A stretch of 27,772 nucleotides of DNA from Dyella_B sp966430775. GTDB lineage: Bacteria > Pseudomonadota > Gammaproteobacteria > Xanthomonadales > Rhodanobacteraceae. The notes under the pieces are model-generated. The model saw only the letters and a program-made list of their open reading frames with translations. It did not search any database and was not told where the DNA came from. Shown here piece by piece: positions 1 through 7,382 of the stretch. Positions within the stretch are counted from its first letter, which is position 1. Every line of letters begins with the position of its first letter. The stretch spans positions 1 through 27,772 of the forward strand of contig CBJMMB010000044.1 in assembly GCA_966430775.1 (NCBI GenBank), in the 5' to 3' direction. The position numbers and the translations under genes are program-made.

Positions 1-961
1 CGGGATTGCAATCGGTGGCGATGGCGATCGGCACGCCATGCGAGCGCAGCGCGGACACCGGCGGAAGCTGGGTTTCGCGCAGCGCGTAAAAGGCGCCCGG
101 CAGCAATACCGCCGCCGTGCCGGCGCGCGCCATCGCCTGGATGCCGGAGTCGCTGAGGTATTCGAGGTGATCGGCGGACAGGCCGCCGAATTCGGCGACC
201 AGGGCGGCGCCATCCAGATCGGAGAGTTGCTCCGCATGCAGCTTGACGCGCAAGCCGAGTTGACGCGCATGCTCGAACACCCGCTGCGTTTCGGCGCGGG
301 TGAAGCCGATGCCTTCGCAGAACGCATCCACCGCATCGACCAGGCCTTCGTCGGCAAGGGCCGGCAGGATGGTGTTGCAGACCAGGTCGACGTAGTCGTC
401 GCGGCGATCGCGGTATTCCGGCGGCAAGGCATGCAGGCCGAGAAAGCTGGTTTGCACGCGTACGCCCAGGGTCTCACCGATGCGGCGCGCCACGCGCAGC
501 ATGCGCCGTTCGGCATCCAGTTCCAGGCCGTAGCCGGATTTGATTTCCAGCGTGGTCACGCCATCGGCCAGCAAGGCGCGTGCACGCGGCAGCGATTGCG
601 CGAGCAGCTCGTCTTCGGTTGCATGGCGCGTGGCCCGCACGGTGGAGACGATGCCGCCGCCGTTGCGCGCGATCTCTTCGTAGCTGGCTCCGTTGAGTCG
701 CAGATCGAATTCCTGCGCACGATCGCCGCCGAACACCAGGTGCGTGTGGCAATCGATCAGGCCCGGCGTGACCAGCGCTCCATCCAGGTCGAGCACTTCC
801 CGCGCGGTGGCTGCCGATGCAGCGGGCAGGTCGCGCATCGCGCCGATCCATGCGATCTGCCCATCCTGGCAGGCTATGGCCGCATCGCTCAGCAAGCCAT
901 AGCTGGCCTCACCCACGAAGGTGGCCAGCGATGCATGCGTCAACAGCAGATCCCAATTCAT
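1..961 (-). CDS. hutI: Imidazolonepropionase (HutI), partial, 3' end beyond the left edge
   Basis: Cytoplasmic amidohydrolase-superfamily enzyme opening the ring of 4-imidazolone-5-propionate to N-formimidoylglutamate, third step of histidine breakdown. I translated 320 codons from the minus strand. Visible family motifs are CHTHLVFGG (metal ligands His72 and His74), KSGYGLE near residue 141, LHAEQLSD (His242, Glu244), ADHLEY (His265), LLPGAFY near 287 and ATDCNPG at the edge (Asp317). HutI proteins are usually about 400 residues, so roughly the last fifth is missing. The ATG overlaps the stop codon of the upstream clc gene by four bases (ATGA), which fixes the start and implies translational coupling. 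The pathway partners hutF and hutU lie elsewhere in the window on the other strand. Identification is firm. Confidence 0.95.
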   Translation of the reverse strand, partial: MNWDLLLTHASLATFVGEASYGLLSDAAIACQDGQIAWIGAMRDLPAASAATAREVLDLDGALVTPGLIDCHTHLVFGGDRAQEFDLRLNGASYEEIARNGGGIVSTVRATRHATEDELLAQSLPRARALLADGVTTLEIKSGYGLELDAERRMLRVARRIGETLGVRVQTSFLGLHALPPEYRDRRDDYVDLVCNTILPALADEGLVDAVDAFCEGIGFTRAETQRVFEHARQLGLRVKLHAEQLSDLDGAALVAEFGGLSADHLEYLSDSGIQAMARAGTAAVLLPGAFYALRETQLPPVSALRSHGVPIAIATDCNP

Positions 962-2409
962 CGTTCGGTTTCTTCAGGCTTTGGCGGCGCCGGCGCAACC
1001 GGTTCGCCGTAAGTGCTGGTAGGGCCGACATCTTCGGAAGAAGGTGCCTGCGCATCCGCTTCGGCGCGCTGGCGTTCGTAATCTAGGATCAGGCGCTCGG
1101 CGAAATCCTTGTACACCGGTGTAGGTGAAAAAAGGGACGCTGCCGCGCGCGCCAGCAGGCAGGCTGCCATGATCGGGATGACCATGTCCTGGTTGTTGGT
1201 AAGCTCCATCGCGATCACCGCCGAGGTGAGCGGCGCGCCGGTCACGCCCGAGAGATACGCACTCATGCCCAGCAGCACTACCGCCGTCTCCGGCGCGTTC
1301 GGCAAAAAGTAGGCGATGTTGTGACCCAGTCCCGCGCCGACCGCCAGAGCCGGCGAGAAGATGCCGCCTGGGATACCGGCCCAGTACGACACCACGTTGG
1401 CCAGCAGCTTCAGAATGCCGAAGCCATGGCCGGGCGTACTGGGCTCGTCCTGCACGAATTCGCGCGCCTGCGCATAGCCGGTGCCGTAGACCGTGTTGTG
1501 CGACAGTACGCCGATCACCGCCAGCGCCAGGCCGCAACCGATCGCGAACAGCACGGGATTGCGTTCGCGCAGCCGGCCGATCGCCGCGAGCGGCCCGCGT
1601 CGGCTCAACAGGATCAACCGCGCGAACAGTCCGCCGGCGAGTCCGCAGACGATGCCGCATTGCAGGACCGCCAGCCACGCATGCCCTAGCGGCAGGCTGG
1701 TTGGCACCGTGCCGAAATAGGCGTAGTTGCCGATGATGCCCATCGATACCACGCCGCCCACGAACACCGCAGTGAGCAGCAGGCCGCTGAAACGATGCTC
1801 GAACGTGCCGGCCAGTTCCTCGATGGCGAACACCACGCCGGCCAGCGGCGTATTGAACGCCGCCGCGATGCCGGCCGCACCACCGGCAAGGATGAAGCGC
1901 GACAGCGCCTTGGGATCGTCGAAGCCGAAACGCCTGCCCAGCCAATACATCAGCCCCGCGCCGACGTGCACGGTCGGCCCTTCGCGACCGATCGATGCAC
2001 CCACCGCCAGCCCCAGCAGGGTCAACACCATCTTGCTGACTGCGATCGGCAAGGCCAGCATGCGCGAGCGGAAACCCACGTCGTCGACGTGGATGGTCGC
2101 AATCACTTGCGGAATACCGCTACCGCGCGCCGCGCGCAGGCGGCCGGCGGTCACCCAGCTCAGCAGGCCGAACACCACCGGGGTGAGGATCAGCGGGATC
2201 CACACGCCGTGCGTCAGTAGTTTTTCGAACAGGCGGTACGCCCAATCGCTGGCCTTGGCGAACAGAATGGCCGCCAGCGCCACCAGCACCGCGCCGCTCC
2301 AAAGCGCGATGCGGCGTTTCCACTGGTACGGCGCGAAGAATTCGTGGCCCAGCACGGCGCGCAGGCGAGGGTTGGGCTCGTTACGGGATGGCGGAGGAGA
2401 TTGGTGCAT
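958..2409 (-). CDS. CLC-family voltage-gated chloride channel / Cl-/H+ antiporter
   Basis: Polytopic inner-membrane protein of 483 residues moving chloride, in bacterial members usually exchanged for protons. The three CLC selectivity motifs are present: GSGIP at 96-100, GREGP at 141-145 with gating glutamate Glu143, and GGIFSPALAVGA in the C-terminal half. The IEE motif near 196-198 keeps the internal proton-relay glutamate of the ClC-ec1 type, so an antiporter is likelier than a pure channel (inference). There is no CBS domain; the C-terminal tail of about 40 residues is polar and Pro/Glu-rich. Its stop codon overlaps the hutI start, and the GNAT-nitrilase gene lies 121 bases upstream on the same strand. 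No clear Shine-Dalgarno sequence precedes the ATG, so the exact start is less certain than the family. Confidence 0.9.
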   Translation of the reverse strand: MHQSPPPSRNEPNPRLRAVLGHEFFAPYQWKRRIALWSGAVLVALAAILFAKASDWAYRLFEKLLTHGVWIPLILTPVVFGLLSWVTAGRLRAARGSGIPQVIATIHVDDVGFRSRMLALPIAVSKMVLTLLGLAVGASIGREGPTVHVGAGLMYWLGRRFGFDDPKALSRFILAGGAAGIAAAFNTPLAGVVFAIEELAGTFEHRFSGLLLTAVFVGGVVSMGIIGNYAYFGTVPTSLPLGHAWLAVLQCGIVCGLAGGLFARLILLSRRGPLAAIGRLRERNPVLFAIGCGLALAVIGVLSHNTVYGTGYAQAREFVQDEPSTPGHGFGILKLLANVVSYWAGIPGGIFSPALAVGAGLGHNIAYFLPNAPETAVVLLGMSAYLSGVTGAPLTSAVIAMELTNNQDMVIPIMAACLLARAAASLFSPTPVYKDFAERLILDYERQRAEADAQAPSSEDVGPTSTYGEPVAPAPPKPEETER

Positions 2410-2471
2410 CGCGGGATTATGGCAGATGCATCCGTCTTCTCAGGCCGATGGTCGTTTCAGTGTAAGCCGGC

Positions 2472-2527
2472 ATCCAGCGACGCGTGACCAAAACGTCACT
2501 GGATCCCAGCTTTCGCTGGGATGACGA
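2472..2527. repeat. Dispersed palindromic repeat, GTCATCCCAGC type
   Basis: Imperfect repeat in the gap between the GNAT-nitrilase stop and the clc start. It contains a short hairpin, ATCCCAGC-tttc-GCTGGGAT, followed by GACGAGCG, and CCAGCGACG/CGTCACTGG around ACCAAAA. The same GTCATCCCAGCGAAAGCTGGGATCCAG unit recurs at 14163-14190. It has no coding capacity, and there is no U-tract to support intrinsic termination. Confidence 0.7.
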
Positions 2528-2530
2528 GCG

Positions 2531-4093
2531 CTAACGCGACTGCCTCAACCACCGCGTCTCATACAGGTCATACCGCCGATCCTTCAAATTCTGCACCGAG
2601 CCCGCATTGCGCGCCCGCGCCAGGCTATCCAATCGCAAATCAGCGAACAGGACCGTTTCCATGTTCGGCATGGAATCGGCCGCAATGCCATCGCGCGCAA
2701 ACAGGAAATCGCTGGGCGTCAGGATGCAGCTTTGCCCATACTGGATGTCGAAATTGTTCACGCCGGGCAGGTTGCCCACGTTGCCGGAAAGCACCACGTA
2801 GCACTGGTTCTCGATCGCCCGTGCCTGCGAGCAGTAGCGCACGCGCAAATAGCCTTCGCGCACATCGGTGCAGAACGGCACGAACAGTATCAGCGCGCCC
2901 TGGTCGACCAGGTGCCGCGCGACTTCGGGGAACTCCGAGTCGTAGCAGATCATCACGCCGATCGGGCCGCAGTCGGTGGGGATGGTCGCGGCGCTGTCGC
3001 CGCCGCTGATGTTCCACACGTTGCGTTCGCTGGGCGTGGGGTGCAGCTTTTCGCGCTCATGGATGGAGCCGTCACGCAGGCACACGTAGCACACGTTGTG
3101 GATGTCGCCGTTCGGCTGTTCGGTGGGATGCGAGCCAGCCACGATGTTGATGTTGTAATGCACCGCCAGGCGGCTGAAGAGTTCCTTCACCTGCGGCGTG
3201 TAGTGGCTGAGCTTGCGGATGGTTTCCACCGGCGACAGCTCTTCGTTCTCGATCGACAGCAACTGCAACGTGATCAATTCCGGAAACGTCACGAAATCGG
3301 CGCTGTAGTCGGCCGCGATGTCGGTGAAGTATTCCACCTGGGTGGCGAATTCCTCGAACGAACGGATGCGCCGCTGCTGGTATTGCACGGTGGCCACGCG
3401 TACCGAATCGGGCAGGTGCCGCGTCGAGGCCACTGCCGGAATATCCGGCTGATCGAGCAGGGCAGGGTTGCGCCATACCAGATGCGCCGCATAGCCGAGC
3501 GATTCGTGATCGGAAGGCACGTAGCCGCGCAGCAGCCCGATGATCTCGAACTCGTTGGCCAACTGGAAACTCAAGGTCGGATCGCGCCGCCGTCCTTCCA
3601 CCACCGCCTGCACATAGGCTTCCGGCGTGCCATAGCGCTGGATGCTGCGCGCCAGGCCGGGAATGCGTCCGCCGAAGGTGATGCCGCGTAGTTTCAGATC
3701 CATGCATAGCCGTTTGCGCGCCTGATACAGGCGCTGGCCGATGCGCATGCCGCGGTAATCCGGATGCACTACCACTTCCATGCCGTACAGCCAGGAGCCG
3801 TCCGGATTGTGGCGCGAGGCCATGCCGCCACCGGTGATCTGCATCCAGGTGTGCGGCGCCAGCGCCACCGGCTCGTCGATGCGAAAGGTGGCGCAGTAGC
3901 CCACGATGTTGCCTTCGTACTCCACCACGAACTGCCCTTCGGGAAAATGCGTTTGCTGGGAGCGCAGCATTTCCGCCGAGTGGCCCCATTCGGATGTGTA
4001 GATGCGGGCGGTAAGGTTGACTAGCGCCGGCACGTCGGCCGGTACAGCCTGGCGCAAGGTCAGCAATGGCGCGTTTTCATTTTTCTTAGCCAT
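2531..4093 (-). CDS. GNAT acetyltransferase-nitrilase fusion protein (carbon-nitrogen hydrolase)
   Basis: Two-domain cytoplasmic protein of 520 residues. Residues about 10-215 are a GNAT-like domain, with the acetyl-CoA loop in VVHPDYRGMRIGQRLY at 108-123. Residues about 230-515 are a nitrilase-superfamily domain with the full catalytic triad: Glu272 in FPELIT, Lys349 in REKLHP and Cys383 in MICYDSEFPE. The architecture resembles Bacillus YhcX-type proteins; the substrate is unknown, and amidase or carbamoylase activity is only inferred. An ATG exists three codons upstream at 4102, but AAGG sits directly against it, whereas it is nine bases from the ATG at 4093, so I chose the latter. It is divergent from hutF and upstream of clc and hutI on the same strand. 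The stop codon sits just before a dispersed repeat. Confidence 0.88.
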   Translation of the reverse strand: MAKKNENAPLLTLRQAVPADVPALVNLTARIYTSEWGHSAEMLRSQQTHFPEGQFVVEYEGNIVGYCATFRIDEPVALAPHTWMQITGGGMASRHNPDGSWLYGMEVVVHPDYRGMRIGQRLYQARKRLCMDLKLRGITFGGRIPGLARSIQRYGTPEAYVQAVVEGRRRDPTLSFQLANEFEIIGLLRGYVPSDHESLGYAAHLVWRNPALLDQPDIPAVASTRHLPDSVRVATVQYQQRRIRSFEEFATQVEYFTDIAADYSADFVTFPELITLQLLSIENEELSPVETIRKLSHYTPQVKELFSRLAVHYNINIVAGSHPTEQPNGDIHNVCYVCLRDGSIHEREKLHPTPSERNVWNISGGDSAATIPTDCGPIGVMICYDSEFPEVARHLVDQGALILFVPFCTDVREGYLRVRYCSQARAIENQCYVVLSGNVGNLPGVNNFDIQYGQSCILTPSDFLFARDGIAADSMPNMETVLFADLRLDSLARARNAGSVQNLKDRRYDLYETRWLRQSR

Positions 4094-4162
4094 GGTCTTC
4101 ATCCTTTCTTAGAGAAGGTGAAGCAGATGCGTATGGCCAAGGCGGTTACACTTGCCCGGGCT

Positions 4163-4450
4163 AAGGCGACACTGATCAAGTATCACCGTCGTCATGATGC
4201 CTGGAAGGCTCGCAGGGTGTGTTGCGCGGCGCCGGGAAGACTGGCCGTCTTGCCAAGCCGCGCGGCGCAGCCTGCGGGCCTTCCAGGCATCATCCCATCA
4301 TTTAAATTCAATACGTGGGGCCAGCCCTGTCTGTCCGCATGCCTTCGGTCCGCCGTCTCGACAGACGGCCAGTCTGCCTTCGCCGACGGCCCTGTGGCCT
4401 GCGAACAGACAGGGCTGGTGACGACGGCGATACTTGATCAGTGTTGCCTT
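4163..4450. repeat. Large nested inverted-repeat element preceding hutF (undescribed; MITE-like or structured leader)
   Basis: This non-coding element fills most of the 370-base gap between the divergent GNAT-nitrilase and hutF genes. Outer arms of 32 bases (4163-4194 and 4419-4450) match at 30 positions. They enclose hairpin A, with 37-base arms 4194-4230 and 4257-4293 (32 identities; four of five differences are T opposite G, which would pair as U-G in plus-strand RNA) and a small apical stem (4237-4241/4247-4251). They also enclose hairpin B, with arms starting CCAGCCCTGTCTGT at 4321 and ending at 4418 and an apical 7-bp stem around CGAC (4352-4369). An AT-rich linker (4294-4320) separates them. 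The apical 13-mers 4238-4250 and 4363-4375 are exact reverse complements. The right arm abuts the hutF ribosome-binding site at 4451. The arms are seen directly; the function is unknown. Confidence 0.8.
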
Positions 4451-4456
4451 GAGGAG
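4451..4456 (+). promoter_or_regulatory. Ribosome-binding site of hutF
   Basis: GAGGAG lies seven bases before the ATG at 4464 and starts immediately after the outer right arm of the nested inverted-repeat element. It selects 4464 rather than the in-frame upstream codon at 4434, which lies inside the repeat arm. The adjacency means folding or opening of the outer stem could change ribosome access (inference). Confidence 0.7.
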
Positions 4457-4463
4457 ATTGTTC

Positions 4464-5834
4464 ATGAGCGATACCGCCGCGGTCTACCAGTTCAGCGCCA
4501 AGTACCTCTGGCAGGAAGCGCAATGGCGCCGCGACGCCACCTTCGGCGTGGACAGCGACGGCCGCGTGACGGCCGCTGCCGGCGAGCTGCCGGACTACCT
4601 CGATGGCTGGGTGCTGCCCGGCATGCCTAACCTGCATTCGCACGCGTTCCAGCGCGCCATGGCCGGCCTGGCCGAGCGCCGTGGCCCCGGCGACGATTCC
4701 TTCTGGACCTGGCGCGAAACCATGTATGGCTTCGCCGAGCGCATCGATCCGGGCAGCCTGCAGGCGATCGCCGCGCAGTTGTACGTGGAAATGCTCAAGG
4801 CCGGCTACACCCAGGTGTGCGAATTCCATTATCTGCACCACCAGCCGGACGGTACGCCGTATGCGCAGCCGGAGGCGATGTCGCTGGCGCTGATCGAGGC
4901 GGCGCGCGAAGCCGGCATCGCGCTCACCCTGCTGCCTGTGCTGTACATGAGCGGCGGTTTCGATGGCCGGGCGCTTTCGCCGCGCCAGCGCCGCTTCGGC
5001 CATGACGTGGACGGCTATATGCGCCTGCTGTCCAACCTGCGCAAGCATGAAAGTCACCACGTGCGCGTCGGCGTGGCCTTGCATTCGCTGCGTGCCATTC
5101 CGGAAAGCGCATGGCGCGACATCGTCGAACACGAGGCGCTGAAGACCGGCCCCATCCACATCCATATCGCCGAACAGATCGGCGAAGTGCAGGACTGTCT
5201 CGCCAAGCGCGGCGCGCGTCCGGTGGAATGGCTGTTCGATCACGCAGCGGTCGATGCGCGCTGGTGCCTGGTGCACGCTACGCATCTCACCGACAAGGAA
5301 ACCACGCAGCTTGCGCGCAGCGGCGCCGTGGCCGGGCTATGTCCCACCACGGAGGCCAATCTCGGCGATGGCCTATTTCCGCTGGCGCGTTATCTCGAAG
5401 CCGGCGGGCGGCTCGGTATCGGTTCGGATTCGCATATCTCGATCTCGCCCATCGAAGAACTGCGCTGGCTCGAATACGGCCAGCGGCTCAGCACGCGCCA
5501 TCGCAACGTCGCCGCGCGCGCAGCCGGCGATAGCGTGGGCGAAACCTTGTGGCGCGAGGCGCAGAAGGGTGGTGCGCAAGCGGCGGACTTGCCGATCGGT
5601 ACGCTCGACGTAGGCAAGCGTGCGGATTTCTTCGTGCTCGACAGCGAATCGCCGCTGCTGGCCGCGCGCGATCAGCGCTCGGTGATGGACAGTTTCCTGT
5701 TCGCCGGCAACATCTCGCCCGTGCGGCACGTGATGGCCGGCGGCAAATGGGTGGTGCGCGACTTCCAGCATCGCGACGAAGCGCGCATCGCCGCGCGCTA
5801 CCGCATGGCGGTGACGCGTTTGACCAGCTCCTGA
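4464..5834 (+). CDS. hutF: Formimidoylglutamate deiminase (HutF)
   Basis: Cytoplasmic amidohydrolase of 456 residues converting N-formimidoyl-L-glutamate to N-formyl-L-glutamate and ammonia, the step that distinguishes the five-step histidine pathway. Metal and catalytic residues follow the Pseudomonas HutF pattern with a two-residue offset: His58 and His60 in LHSHAFQR, His234 and Glu237 in HIHIAEQ, His271 in LVHATH and Asp322 in GIGSDSHIS. LCPTTEANLGDG near 292-303 is also typical of the family. A good GAGGAG site sets the start. The gene stands alone on the plus strand, with large inverted-repeat elements immediately upstream and downstream. HutG, which would take the formylglutamate product, is not in the window. 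Confidence 0.95.
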   Translation: MSDTAAVYQFSAKYLWQEAQWRRDATFGVDSDGRVTAAAGELPDYLDGWVLPGMPNLHSHAFQRAMAGLAERRGPGDDSFWTWRETMYGFAERIDPGSLQAIAAQLYVEMLKAGYTQVCEFHYLHHQPDGTPYAQPEAMSLALIEAAREAGIALTLLPVLYMSGGFDGRALSPRQRRFGHDVDGYMRLLSNLRKHESHHVRVGVALHSLRAIPESAWRDIVEHEALKTGPIHIHIAEQIGEVQDCLAKRGARPVEWLFDHAAVDARWCLVHATHLTDKETTQLARSGAVAGLCPTTEANLGDGLFPLARYLEAGGRLGIGSDSHISISPIEELRWLEYGQRLSTRHRNVAARAAGDSVGETLWREAQKGGAQAADLPIGTLDVGKRADFFVLDSESPLLAARDQRSVMDSFLFAGNISPVRHVMAGGKWVVRDFQHRDEARIAARYRMAVTRLTSS

Positions 5835-5844
5835 AAAACCATCC

Positions 5845-5942
5845 CGATGCTCCGCAGGTTTGCAGCCGGAGCCGAATCACCGGAAGGCTGCTGCCCGCGA
5901 CCTCGCGTGGGTGGCTTCCGGCTGCAAGCCTGCGGGGCATCG
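5845..5942. repeat. Large imperfect hairpin downstream of hutF
   Basis: Arms of 25 bases at 5845-5869 and 5918-5942 match at 23 positions. Both mismatches are T in the left arm opposite G in the right, so every position could pair in a plus-strand transcript. An inner stem-loop is built on CCGGAAG (5880-5886) and CTTCCGG (5915-5921). The arms share a GATGC...CGCAGG / CCTGCGGG...GCATC layout with hairpin A of the element before hutF, suggesting one family. It lies 11 bases after the hutF stop and could act as a transcript-end structure, but no U-tract follows. Confidence 0.7.
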
Positions 5943-6031
5943 GCGTTTGCGGATCATGCCGCAGGCAACATGCAAGGCGAGTAAAAGACGCGTGTGCCTG
6001 TGCGAAAACCACGCACCCTTCCGACACCTCT

Positions 6032-6133
6032 CCGTAGGTTGGGCTGAGGCGAAGCCGAACCCCAACGTCGAGATGTAGATGGCAATGTTGGGGTTCGCCC
6101 CGGATCAAGTCCGGGGCTCAGCCCAACCTACGG
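6032..6133. repeat. TAGGTTGGG dispersed repeat, full-length copy 1
   Basis: About 102 bases with perfect 17-base terminal inverted repeats (CCGTAGGTTGGGCTGAG and its complement). A second nested pair follows (GCCGAACCCCAAC at 6054 and GTTGGGGTTCGCC at 6087), plus a short CCCCGGA-tcaag-TCCGGGG hairpin at 6098-6116. It is almost the same sequence as the copy at 12070-12172. Together with the hairpin at 5845-5942 and a weak GCTGAAC/GTTCAGC stem at 6157-6181, this is what I see in the 417-base gap between hutF and the small lipoprotein. Confidence 0.8.
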
Positions 6134-6251
6134 GGAGCCCCTCGCAAGAACGTACTGCTGAACCCTCGCCATCAGTTCAGCTTCGCTCCGTCATCGCCGC
6201 GATTTCACGCAGCGTTTCCCGGCACGAGTCATCACTCACCGGGAGAACACC

Positions 6252-6416
6252 ATGCGTCGTCACCTTGCCAGAATCCTGATCGCACTTGCCTTGCTCGGCG
6301 GCGTACTCGCGCAAGCGGGCTGCGTGGTGGTCGAGCCGCGTCCGGCGCGTGTATGGGTGCCCGGGTATTGGGCGCCGAGCCACGTGTGGGTCGGCGGCTA
6401 TTGGCGCTATCGCTAA
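6252..6416 (+). CDS. Small lipoprotein with YW-rich repeats (YXWGXW-type)
   Basis: A 54-residue open frame from ATG at 6252, with GGGAG placed seven bases upstream. The first 20 or so residues form a lipoprotein signal (two Arg, hydrophobic stretch, then LAQAGC, with Cys at about 23). The mature part carries VWVPGYWAP and VWVGGYWRYR, which resemble the aromatic/glycine repeats of small YXWGXW-type envelope proteins. The likely location is the periplasmic face of a membrane, anchored by lipid. The function of this class is unknown to me. Its last four bases overlap the 3' end of the convergent LysR gene. It is too short for default ORF cut-offs, but the signal, repeats and ribosome-binding site together make it credible. 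Confidence 0.75.
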   Translation: MRRHLARILIALALLGGVLAQAGCVVVEPRPARVWVPGYWAPSHVWVGGYWRYR

Positions 6417-7354
6417 AAGCTTGAGGGCGCGCTGCGGCTGGCCAGGTCGCGCGCGCCCCATTCGCGAATGAAGTCGATGAACACGCGCAGCTTGGGCGGC
6501 ACCTGGAAGCGGCTGGGATAGTAGAGATAGAAACCGTCGAACGGCGGCAGCCATGGTTCCAGAACGCTTTCCAGACGCCCGGCATCCAGCGAAGCACGTG
6601 CAGAGGTTTCCAGCACGCAGGTAAGGCCGATGCCGTCTTCGGCCGCACGAACCGCCAGCGGCACGTCGTTGACGGTGAGGCTTCCATCCACCGCGATTTC
6701 AAACCAGCGGCCTTTCTGCGCGCCGCTGCGATGTGCGAATTCCCAACGGTAGATCGCGCCGCTGCTGGCCAGGCGATGCTTGATGCAATTGTGTTGCTGC
6801 AGATCCTTAGGTGCCTTGGGACGGCCGTATTTCTTGAAGTAAGCCGGCGATCCCGCCACCACCGCGCGCAGCGGGCCGCCGATGGGAATGGCCACCATGT
6901 CGCGCTGCAGCCGTTCTCCTAAACGGATGCCGGCGTCCAGGCCTTCGGCGACCAGATCGGTCAAGCCGTCTTCCACGCGCACGTCCAGTTGCACATCCGG
7001 CCAGCGCGCCATGAATTCGCCGAGCATGGGTTCGACGATCGAGCGCGCGCCGACGGAAGGCACGGTGATGCGTATCGTGCCGCGCGGCCGGTCGCCGTGC
7101 TGGCGGATCGCATCCAGCGCCAAGTCCAGCTCGTTGAGCGCCGGGGCGATGCGGTGAAGCATTTCCTGGCCGGCCTCGGTCAAGCCGACGCGACGCGTGG
7201 TGCGCTGGAGCAGGCGCGTGCCCAGTTCGCTTTCCAACTGCTGCATGGTCTGGCTCAACGCCGACGGGGTCACGTCCAGCGCCGCCGCGGCGCGGGTGAA
7301 GCTGCCGTACTCGGCGATGACGCGGAAGGCGCGCAGGGCGTAGTGGTCGCGCAT
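6413..7354 (-). CDS. LysR-family transcriptional regulator
   Basis: Protein of 313 residues with the usual LysR plan: an N-terminal winged helix-turn-helix (about residues 4-61, including GSFTRAAAALDVTPSALSQTM) and a C-terminal effector-binding domain starting near residue 90 (RGTIRITVPS). The 'SALSQTMQQLESELGTRLLQRTTR' type of segment is diagnostic of the family. I start it at 7354 rather than the in-frame ATG at 7366 because GGAG lies six bases before the former. It is divergent from the aldo/keto reductase gene, a common LysR arrangement, and a T-N11-A dyad lies just upstream, so it probably regulates itself and the reductase. The effector is unknown. Confidence 0.9.
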   Translation of the reverse strand: MRDHYALRAFRVIAEYGSFTRAAAALDVTPSALSQTMQQLESELGTRLLQRTTRRVGLTEAGQEMLHRIAPALNELDLALDAIRQHGDRPRGTIRITVPSVGARSIVEPMLGEFMARWPDVQLDVRVEDGLTDLVAEGLDAGIRLGERLQRDMVAIPIGGPLRAVVAGSPAYFKKYGRPKAPKDLQQHNCIKHRLASSGAIYRWEFAHRSGAQKGRWFEIAVDGSLTVNDVPLAVRAAEDGIGLTCVLETSARASLDAGRLESVLEPWLPPFDGFYLYYPSRFQVPPKLRVFIDFIREWGARDLASRSAPSSF

Positions 7355-7369
7355 GGCAGGCTCCATTTA

Positions 7370-7382
7370 TTAGCGTTGCTAA
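7370..7382. promoter_or_regulatory. Candidate LysR binding box (T-N11-A dyad)
   Basis: TTAGCGTTGCTAA is a perfect 5-3-5 dyad with the T-N11-A form expected of LysR operators, embedded in AT-rich sequence (TTTATTAGC...GCTAAATAA) that stands out from the GC-rich surroundings. It lies 15 bases upstream of the chosen LysR start and about 115 bases upstream of the divergent reductase start. Regulation is inferred from position and form. Confidence 0.5.

Noticed and set aside
38..1012. Long plus-strand open frame over hutI
   Set aside because: It is antisense to a region whose minus-strand translation has all HutI motifs; its protein is Arg/Gln/Ala-rich without motifs, as expected for a high-GC shadow frame.
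4163..4450. Integron attC site or IS remnant as explanation of the nested repeat
   Set aside because: No integrase-type core sites, no transposase fragment, and no flanking target duplication could be seen.
4118..4630. Open frame running through the nested inverted-repeat element into hutF in another frame
   Set aside because: Its sequence is composed of repeat arms, it lacks a ribosome-binding site, and it overlaps hutF out of frame.
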